From NCBI RefSeq assembly GCF_008630495.1, contig NZ_VWOJ01000001.1, positions 248,001 to 312,000 on the forward strand: DNA of 64,000 nt, written 5' to 3'. Below are positions 58,621 to 64,000 of this stretch, piece by piece; within the stretch, counting starts at the first letter, position 1, and each line of letters opens with the position of its first letter. Source of the stretch: Alkalicaulis satelles (GTDB lineage Bacteria; Pseudomonadota; Alphaproteobacteria; Caulobacterales; Maricaulaceae). The notes below the pieces were generated by a model. That model was not told the DNA's origin. It did no database searches and was given only the letters and a program-made list of their open reading frames with translations. The position numbers and the translations under genes are program-made.

Positions 58621-58657
58621 GACGGGCGGGACAAAGGGCGCAAGACCCTTTCCCGTC
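58621..58657 (+). promoter_or_regulatory. Leader hairpin of the Sel1-like gene
   Basis: GACGGG-(6 nt bulge)-AAAGGG, loop CGCAAGA, CCCTTT-CCCGTC. The hairpin ends 26 bases before the ATG at 58683 and would sit in the 5' untranslated region, so it could affect translation. Confidence 0.4.
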
Positions 58658-58682
58658 TGTCCAGCAAGCAGGGAAGACGGCA

Positions 58683-58955
58683 ATGGCCTTCACCGACGTG
58701 GAAACCGCTCAGGTTCATGACGCGATCAAATCCGATCCGAACGGAGAGGATCTGTGCAAGCTCGGCCTTCTGTATTCGACCGGCCAGTGTGGCGTGGTCG
58801 ATTATGTCGAGGCCCATAAATGGTTCAATCTGGCGGCCCTGATGGGGTCCGATGCGGCCAAGCATTACCGCGCCGAAGTGGCGCTGGAGATGGATACCGT
58901 CCAGATCGCCAACGCGCTCAGCGCGGCGCGCCAGTGGCTGGCCACCCGTCACTAG
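58683..58955 (+). CDS. Small Sel1-repeat protein
   Basis: Protein of 90 residues with one complete Sel1-like repeat: DLCKLGLLYSTGQCGVVDYV, then EAHKWFNLAALMGSDAAKHY. Such repeats bind other proteins. The last part is a helix (QIANALSAARQWLA). No signal peptide is seen, so it is cytoplasmic. It converges with the polysaccharide-export gene and follows the double-anchored protein gene. Confidence 0.8.
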   Translation: MAFTDVETAQVHDAIKSDPNGEDLCKLGLLYSTGQCGVVDYVEAHKWFNLAALMGSDAAKHYRAEVALEMDTVQIANALSAARQWLATRH

Positions 58956-58964
58956 GCCTCGATA

Positions 58965-59696
58965 TCAGTCGCTGAACGCCGCATTGGCCAGCGCGAACGC
59001 AAACGCGCTGTCGATGGGCAGGATATTGCGCACGTAAAGCTCGATGAAGTCGTTGACTTCGGCGATGCCCCGGCGCGGCGCGAAGACGATGTCGAAGCGC
59101 GACAGGGGCACGTTGTCGGCGGGGCCGCCCCGTTCGGCGCGGGTGATGTCGACGGTGCGCATCATCAGCCCGCCCGCCTCGTCGCGGCGCAGGACGGCGA
59201 TCTGGCTGCGCCGGGCCCGGATGGACGGGCCGCCGGCCAGCATCAGCGCCTCCATCACCGCGATGCGGTGATGGGGCAGGTCGTAAAGACCCGGCGAGCT
59301 GACCTCGCCGCCCACCAGTATGCGCTGGGAGCCGAACCCGCTGGCGCGCGCCTCGACAATGGGGTCGCGCAAGGTGCGCGCATAGCGCTCTGCGATGGCG
59401 CGCGCAGCCTCCGGCGCGGTCTTCCCGGCCAGCATCACAGCGCCCGCCAGCGGCAGATTGGCGCGGCCGTCCGGCCCGATCTCATAGTCTCCGGACAATT
59501 CCTGGGCGGTATGAACGGTCACCGCCAGCGTGTCGCCGGGATAGACACGGTAGGGCGGGGCCTCATGGGTCCAGGGCGAAAACCGCGACGGATCAAACCC
59601 GGCCGGGTCGGCGGCGCGGGGTTGTGAGGCGCAGGCGCCCAGGCCCGCAAGGGCCAGCGCGCCCAGAACTGCGCCGCGGCGGGTCATCTCGCTCAT
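58965..59696 (-). CDS. hfsD: Polysaccharide export lipoprotein, Wza/HfsD-like
   Basis: Protein of 243 residues. The signal ends in a lipobox with Cys22 (LALAGLGAC), preceded by a twin-Arg (TRRGAVLG). Then a Poly_export domain (PPYRVYPGDTLAVTV ... GPDGRANLPLAG) and SLBB-like domain (ILVGGEVSSPGLYDLP). It likely forms the outer-membrane channel for polysaccharide, as HfsD does for holdfast. It is divergent from the hfsA-like gene with 90 bases between, in contrast to the hfsDAB order of Caulobacter. The general export function is firm; holdfast is inferred from its neighbours. Confidence 0.85.
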   Translation of the reverse strand: MSEMTRRGAVLGALALAGLGACASQPRAADPAGFDPSRFSPWTHEAPPYRVYPGDTLAVTVHTAQELSGDYEIGPDGRANLPLAGAVMLAGKTAPEAARAIAERYARTLRDPIVEARASGFGSQRILVGGEVSSPGLYDLPHHRIAVMEALMLAGGPSIRARRSQIAVLRRDEAGGLMMRTVDITRAERGGPADNVPLSRFDIVFAPRRGIAEVNDFIELYVRNILPIDSAFAFALANAAFSD

Positions 59697-59786
59697 GGTC
59701 TGTTACTCCGGCGTCAGACTGACTGGCGGTTAAAGTCCCGTGCTCCGGCTAAGGAAAAATTAAGCGCGTTCCGTCCACATGCGGTC

Positions 59787-61295
59787 ATGACCAGCAGCGC
59801 AGATCATCACGGCGGGCGCGGCGGCGGGACAGGGGCGTCCCGGCGCGATCTCGACCTGTTCGATCTGATCGCCCTGTTATGGTCGCAAAAACTCTTCGCC
59901 CTGATCATCGCTGTGATCGTGTTTGCACCCATTGCGGTGCTCGCCATCACGCGCCTGACGCCCAGCTATGAGGCGGTGAGCCGGCTTCTGGTGATCCAGG
60001 ACGAAAACGATCTGGCGCCCAGCGCAGCCGGGTCCGGCGGCGCCTTCACCCTGGATCAGGTGATGCAGTCGGAGGCCGAAATCCTCAATTCCGACGCCGT
60101 GCGCCGGCGCGCCATCGAGATGCGCAACGGATCGGCCGGTCCCATTGAAATCAGAACCTTGCGCACAGGCTTTAATGTCACGCGCTCGCCCAGCGCCAGC
60201 CTTCTGACCGCCACTTACCGCCATCGCGATCCGGTGGTGGCGGCCAATACGCTCAATGCCATCGTGGACGCCTATCTGGCCTACCGCATCGAGGTGCTGG
60301 TGGGCGGGCCCGAGGGCGGCATCGAGGAGCGCCTGGCGCGCGCCGAGATCGCCTCGGCCATGGCCGAGGTGGAGCTCAGCCGTTTCCTGCGCGAGAACGA
60401 GATCACCGATTTCGCCACCGAGCGCACCTCGGTGCTGGCGCGCCTGAGTGATCTGGAAGCCCGGCGCATGGCCGCCGAGGCCGAGACCGCCCAGGCCCGC
60501 GCCCTGGCGCGCACCCTGGCCCAGCGGCTCGAAGCCATCCCGCTGTCCATCGAGCTCTATGTGGAAAATTCGGTTACGGGCCAGCTGCTGGACCTGCAGG
60601 TGCGCCGGGTGGAGCTGCTGGAGCGCTATCAGGACGACGCCCCGCCGGTGCAGGCGGTAGAGCGCGAGATCGCGGCGCTGGAGCGCTTTATCGCCGCGGG
60701 CGGCGCGGAAGGGCGCGGCCAGCGGCGCACCGGGGTCAATCCCATCTGGCAGGATCTCGAAGCCGCGCGCCTGCAGCAGGAAGCCGCCGCCGCCGGTCAG
60801 GCCCAGCTGGTCCAGTCCCTGAGCCGCCAGATCGATTCGGCGCGCAGCGAAGCCGACCGCCTGCGCGCTCTGGCGCCCGAGCATGACCGGCTGGTGCGCG
60901 CGGCCCAGGCCCGCGCCGAAGCCGCCGGACGCCTGTCCGCCCAGGCCGCCGACGCCAGCGCGCGGCGCACCGCCCCGCCAGGCGCCGCTGATTCGGTGCG
61001 CATCGTGGAGCGGGCCGAACCGCCATCCGAGGCGCGCTCGCTGCGCAATGTGGTGCTGGCCGCCGGGCTGATGCTGGCCCTGGCCGTGGGCGCGTTTGCC
61101 GGGCTGTTGCGCGGCTATCTCCTTGAAGTCAGAGGCTATCAACCCGCTCCGCAATCGCCTGAGCCGCGCCGCGCGCCCGCTCAGGCCAGGCCTTCCGCGC
61201 CCGCAGCGCCTGAGCCGCAATACGCGCCTGCGCGGGCTTCGCGCCTGCCGGTGCTGGCGCGGGTGTCCGATTACGCGCCGTCAGCGCCTCGTTAA
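59787..61295 (+). CDS. hfsA: Polysaccharide co-polymerase (Wzz/GNVR type), HfsA-like
   Basis: Protein of 502 residues. A membrane helix at about 30-55 (LFALIIAVIVFAPIAVLAI) is followed by a Wzz domain (SYEAVSRLLVIQDENDLAPS), a long coiled coil (EERLARAEIASAMAEVELSRF, DLEARRMAAEAETAQARALAR), then a second helix (LRNVVLAAGLMLALAVGAFAGLL), near residue 420, and a cytoplasmic tail. This is the chain-length/export regulator type. The next gene encodes its HfsB-type partner. It is preceded by a 90-base divergent promoter region. Confidence 0.85.
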   Translation: MTSSADHHGGRGGGTGASRRDLDLFDLIALLWSQKLFALIIAVIVFAPIAVLAITRLTPSYEAVSRLLVIQDENDLAPSAAGSGGAFTLDQVMQSEAEILNSDAVRRRAIEMRNGSAGPIEIRTLRTGFNVTRSPSASLLTATYRHRDPVVAANTLNAIVDAYLAYRIEVLVGGPEGGIEERLARAEIASAMAEVELSRFLRENEITDFATERTSVLARLSDLEARRMAAEAETAQARALARTLAQRLEAIPLSIELYVENSVTGQLLDLQVRRVELLERYQDDAPPVQAVEREIAALERFIAAGGAEGRGQRRTGVNPIWQDLEAARLQQEAAAAGQAQLVQSLSRQIDSARSEADRLRALAPEHDRLVRAAQARAEAAGRLSAQAADASARRTAPPGAADSVRIVERAEPPSEARSLRNVVLAAGLMLALAVGAFAGLLRGYLLEVRGYQPAPQSPEPRRAPAQARPSAPAAPEPQYAPARASRLPVLARVSDYAPSAPR

Positions 61296-61318
61296 CCTGT
61301 TGGCGACTAGGGTTAACG
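61290..61318. promoter_or_regulatory. Inverted repeat CGTTAACC...GGTTAACG
   Basis: Two perfect 8-base arms separated by 13 bases, from inside the hfsA stop codon to 20 bases before hfsB. Half-sites match those of the repeat at 58510. It could be an operator or an RNA hairpin between the genes. Confidence 0.35.
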
Positions 61319-61337
61319 CCCCAGAGAGGGCGCGCGT

Positions 61338-61952
61338 ATGAGTCTTGAAACTGAACTGGACGGGCTGGCCCGCACCCTGGTCCCGCGCGGCGCGCGCGGG
61401 ATCGCGGTGATGGTTGCGCCGGTGACGCCGGGCGCGGGCGCGTCCTTCGTGGCGTGCGGGCTGGCGCGCCGGTCGGCGCGGCTGAATGAAAATGCCGTCT
61501 GGCTCTATGATCTTGATTTCGCAAAGAACCCGCTGTCGTCGGGTCTCGCTTTCAGCGAGGACGCCTATGACGGCGCGCTCAACGGATCGCAATTCTGGCG
61601 CTGTGAGCCGGCGGGGGCGGGGCGGCTGGCCTTGCGCCGTCCGGAAGGCGCGCGGGTCTGGCTGTCGCGCTTCGAGCGCGCGCCGGGCGCGGTGCAGCGC
61701 GTGGTGTTCCAGCCCTCGTCCGCCTATTGGGAGCAGGCCCGGCGCGCCTGCGCGCTGGCGATTCTCGATGCGCCTTCGGGCAGTCCGGCCATCACCGCGC
61801 TGGCGCGCGATATGGACGGGGTGATCCTGGTGGGCGATGCGCGCGCCACCCGCCGCTCGCAAGCCGACGCCATGGCGGCGCGCATCGAGGCGGCGGGCGG
61901 GCGCGTTCTGGGCGTGATCGTCAACCGCATCCAGATGCGCGCAGCGTCATGA
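61338..61952 (+). CDS. hfsB: HfsB-like, BY-kinase-fold protein with degenerate Walker A
   Basis: Protein of 204 residues. The fold is that of the bacterial tyrosine kinase/ParA-like ATPases that accompany Wzz proteins: VMVAPVTPGAGASFVACGLA in the place of Walker A, ALAILDAPSG in the place of Walker B, and ARDMDGVILVGDARATRRSQ later. The P-loop lacks the GKT/S (it reads GAGASF), so ATP binding and kinase activity are doubtful. No C-terminal tyrosine cluster is present. HfsB in Caulobacter has a similar size and role in holdfast export. Start ATG 61338; the end overlaps hfsC (ATGA). Confidence 0.7.
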   Translation: MSLETELDGLARTLVPRGARGIAVMVAPVTPGAGASFVACGLARRSARLNENAVWLYDLDFAKNPLSSGLAFSEDAYDGALNGSQFWRCEPAGAGRLALRRPEGARVWLSRFERAPGAVQRVVFQPSSAYWEQARRACALAILDAPSGSPAITALARDMDGVILVGDARATRRSQADAMAARIEAAGGRVLGVIVNRIQMRAAS

Positions 61953-63202
61953 GCGCGCTGGCCCGCGCCGCGCGCTGGCGCGATGCGGCGCCGCGCCTGA
62001 CGGTCTGGCCCGCAGCCGAGGCCGGGCTGGCGCTCATCGGCCTATTGCTGTTCTCCAACGCGCTGATTGCGCCCTTGCTGGCCGATCCCGCCCGCCCGGA
62101 CGACGCCGAGGCGCTGCGCCTGGTCTGGCCGCCGGTCTATGCGCTGACCCTGTTTTTGATGGCGCTGTCGCCGGGCGCGGTGTGGCGGGTGACGCTGCGG
62201 TCCTGGCCGCTGGTGCTGCTGGCCTTGCTCACCATGATCTCGGCGGCCTGGTCGATTGATCCCGAGGTGAGCGTGCGCAGAGGGCTCGCCGTGGTGATGA
62301 CGCTGGCCTTCGGGCTGTGGCTGGCGGCGCGCTATTCATGGCGCGATCTGATCCGGCTGATCGCCCTGACCTTCGCCATCCTGGCCGTGGGCAGCCTGAT
62401 CGCCGGGGCGGTGTTTCCCGGCTTTGGCGTGATGCAGGAGGTCCATCCCGGCGCCTGGCGCGGGCTGTGGTGGGAGAAGAACACGCTGGGCGCCATGATG
62501 GCCTGGGGCGCGCTGGCGTTTCTGGCGGCCGCGGCGTGCGCGCGCGGCGTCACCGAACAGCGCCTCTGGTTCGCCCTTGTGCCGCTGGCGCTGCTGCTGG
62601 TGCTGCTGGCCACCTCCAGAACCGCGTTTCTGGCCACCGCGATCGCCCTGGGCGGGCCGCTGGCGATTGCGCTGTCACGGCGCGATTTCAGCTTTGCGGC
62701 CCTGACCGGGTTTGGCGTCACCGTGGCGGCCATCGGCCTTCTGACCGTCCTGATGATCGGCCCGGCGGTGCTGCTGGAGATGCTGGGGCGGGACGCCACA
62801 TTCACCGGGCGCACCGATATCTGGGAGGCGCTGGGCCGGGCCATCGCCGAGCGGCCCTGGACCGGTTACGGCTATGGCGCCTTCTGGGGCGATGAGCGCG
62901 GGCCGGTCTTCTGGGTGCTGCAGGTCACGCAATGGCCGGTGCCCACCGCCCATAACGCCTGGCTGGAAACGGCTTTGGCCATCGGCATACCCGGAACCGT
63001 GCTGGCGCTATGGGTGTATCTGGCCGGGCTGTGGCGCGCCGGGCGGGGCTTCAGGACCGGGCTCGAGACCTATTGGACGCTGCCCTTCCTGGCCGCCTGG
63101 GGCGTGATCAGCCTGTCGGAAAGCAATCTGTTGCAGCAGAACGGCTTTGTCTGGCTGTTACTGACCGCGACGCTGGCCAAGCTCGCCGCGGACAAGCGCT
63201 AG
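61949..63202 (+). CDS. hfsC: O-antigen ligase/polymerase family protein (Wzy), HfsC-like
   Basis: Protein of 417 residues with about 11 membrane helices and the Wzy_C region: WWEKNTLGAMMAWGALAFLAA, LLATSRTAFLATAIALGGPLA, then a big loop with GYGYGAFWGDERG and TAHNAWLETALAIG, the conserved pattern of polysaccharide polymerases. It joins lipid-linked repeat units into a chain in the periplasm. HfsC is the dispensable polymerase in the Caulobacter holdfast cluster. ATG 61949 overlaps the hfsB stop. Its stop overlaps the convergent glycosyltransferase stop. Confidence 0.85.
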   Translation: MSALARAARWRDAAPRLTVWPAAEAGLALIGLLLFSNALIAPLLADPARPDDAEALRLVWPPVYALTLFLMALSPGAVWRVTLRSWPLVLLALLTMISAAWSIDPEVSVRRGLAVVMTLAFGLWLAARYSWRDLIRLIALTFAILAVGSLIAGAVFPGFGVMQEVHPGAWRGLWWEKNTLGAMMAWGALAFLAAAACARGVTEQRLWFALVPLALLLVLLATSRTAFLATAIALGGPLAIALSRRDFSFAALTGFGVTVAAIGLLTVLMIGPAVLLEMLGRDATFTGRTDIWEALGRAIAERPWTGYGYGAFWGDERGPVFWVLQVTQWPVPTAHNAWLETALAIGIPGTVLALWVYLAGLWRAGRGFRTGLETYWTLPFLAAWGVISLSESNLLQQNGFVWLLLTATLAKLAADKR

Positions 63203-64000
63203 CGCGCCGCCGCCTCGCCATAAAAGCGCGGGGCGACAGCGTCCAGGCACATCACCTTGCCCGCGCCCTGCACCAGCCGGTCGAGGCAGGCCGCCGCCTT
63301 TTGAGGTCCGGCCAGCCAGGCGAAGGGCAAGGCGAGGCTGAACACGGCCGTCTGCGCAGCGCCCACCGCCATCCATCCCGCCAGCGCGCCATAGCGCCGC
63401 TCCAGACGCGCGGTCTGGCTGGGGCCCTGGCCATAGGCGAAGCTGCGCGCGGCGGCGTGGGCGAGGCTGGCGCGCGTCGACTCAACATGCTCGGTGACGC
63501 CCGCCTCCGGCGCCCAGCCAAAGCGCACGCCGCGGGCTTTCAGCGCGGCGAACAATATGTCGTCCTCGCCGCCGGTCTGGTTGGCGCTGGCGTCAAAGGG
63601 CGGATCGGGCAGGGCGCAGCGCGTGCGGTCGATCAGGCTGTTGCCGCAGCCATAGGGCTTGGCGATCAGGCCTTCATCATGGCCGGGATCGCGCGAATAG
63701 AGCCGGTTGAGCCAGGCGTTCGCCACCGGCCCGGCGCCGTCTGCGCGCGCCAGCACAGGCCCGAAGCTCACGCCCGCGCCCGAGGCTTCATGGGCTTTGA
63801 TCAAGGCCGCCAGCCAGTGCGACGGCGCGCTTTCATCATCATCAAGCTGGGCGATGCGCTTGGCGTCCGTGGCGGCGAAGCCGGCATTGCGCGCATTGGA
63901 CACGCCCGGGACCGGCGCGTGCACATAGACCAGCGGGCAGGGCGCGCGGCTTTTCAGCCCCTCCACCATGTCTCGCGCCGAAGCGGCGGGATCGTTGTCG
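63199..64000 (-). CDS. Glycosyltransferase family 2 protein (N-terminal part outside window)
   Basis: At least 267 residues are in the window. The frame is open past the right edge; upstream of the internal methionine at 63969 the codons read DNDPAASARDM, the usual GT2 pattern VVDNDPxxSAR, so the protein extends. SNARNAGFAATDAKRIAQLDDDE carries the DXD-type metal site, and TGGEDDILFAALKARG the ED acid-base region. It transfers a sugar from a nucleotide-sugar to a lipid-linked acceptor. Two hydrophobic stretches near the end (AAQTAVFSLALPFAWLAG) suggest membrane attachment. It probably builds the repeat unit of the polysaccharide polymerised and exported by the neighbouring genes. Confidence 0.85.
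   Translation of the reverse strand, partial: DNDPAASARDMVEGLKSRAPCPLVYVHAPVPGVSNARNAGFAATDAKRIAQLDDDESAPSHWLAALIKAHEASGAGVSFGPVLARADGAGPVANAWLNRLYSRDPGHDEGLIAKPYGCGNSLIDRTRCALPDPPFDASANQTGGEDDILFAALKARGVRFGWAPEAGVTEHVESTRASLAHAAARSFAYGQGPSQTARLERRYGALAGWMAVGAAQTAVFSLALPFAWLAGPQKAAACLDRLVQGAGKVMCLDAVAPRFYGEAAAR

Overview
The window is a GC-rich, densely coded chromosomal segment of an alphaproteobacterium. Three things point to the stalked, holdfast-making Caulobacterales/Maricaulales (Maricaulis, Oceanicaulis, Hyphomonas relatives): the block murA-DUF2948-UPF0262-phosphatase-infA-maf-rng-yacG, a bactofilin gene overlapping an M23 peptidase gene, and a holdfast-type polysaccharide locus at the right end. 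This placement is inference from gene content; there is no rRNA in the window.

Layout. 1-4000: the end of an alternative oxidase, two secreted proteins of unknown role and a DivJ/PleC-like membrane histidine kinase. 4000-4450: a cluster of palindromic intergenic repeats. 4500-10400: an AAC(3)-I-like acetyltransferase, pckA, a DUF2891 protein, an alpha/beta hydrolase with an odd nucleophile elbow, a small membrane protein and an MDR reductase. 10400-11250: a tandem duplication of a 313-base composite repeat. 11250-18000: a VWA-like protein with a membrane partner, an amidase lipoprotein, a GST, a DsbA-like lipoprotein and an M48 peptidase. 18000-28100: RNase E, then cell-wall and growth genes (amiC, PBP1A, prfB with its programmed frameshift, bactofilin, M23 peptidase).

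28100-30270 is the most unusual stretch. About 750 bases of strong inverted repeats and a G-quadruplex-type G run lead into a two-gene AT-rich operon: a three-helix membrane protein followed by a HAD-family phosphatase. It looks horizontally acquired and is the best candidate for an undescribed accessory, possibly defence, system.

30270-40700: the two subunits of B12-dependent methylmalonyl-CoA mutase, an orphan GTA/phage tail-fibre gene with a small partner, an SLC13/RCK transporter, and a FlaA1/CapD-type sugar dehydratase. A tRNA-Thr(GGT) follows. 40880-47470 is a run of same-strand housekeeping genes (small ORF, murA to yacG, guaB). 47480-56950: an ada operon with a PEP-mutase family gene, a TRIC channel, an M14 carboxypeptidase, typA with a clear terminator, a 2-oxoglutarate oxygenase and a GST. 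57000-64000: a double-anchored unknown protein, a Sel1 protein, and a Wzx/Wzy-type export set (HfsD/Wza, HfsA/Wzz, HfsB, HfsC/Wzy, glycosyltransferase) likely for holdfast or another surface polysaccharide.

Many neighbours are joined by 4-base ATGA or GTGA overlaps, pointing to translational coupling.
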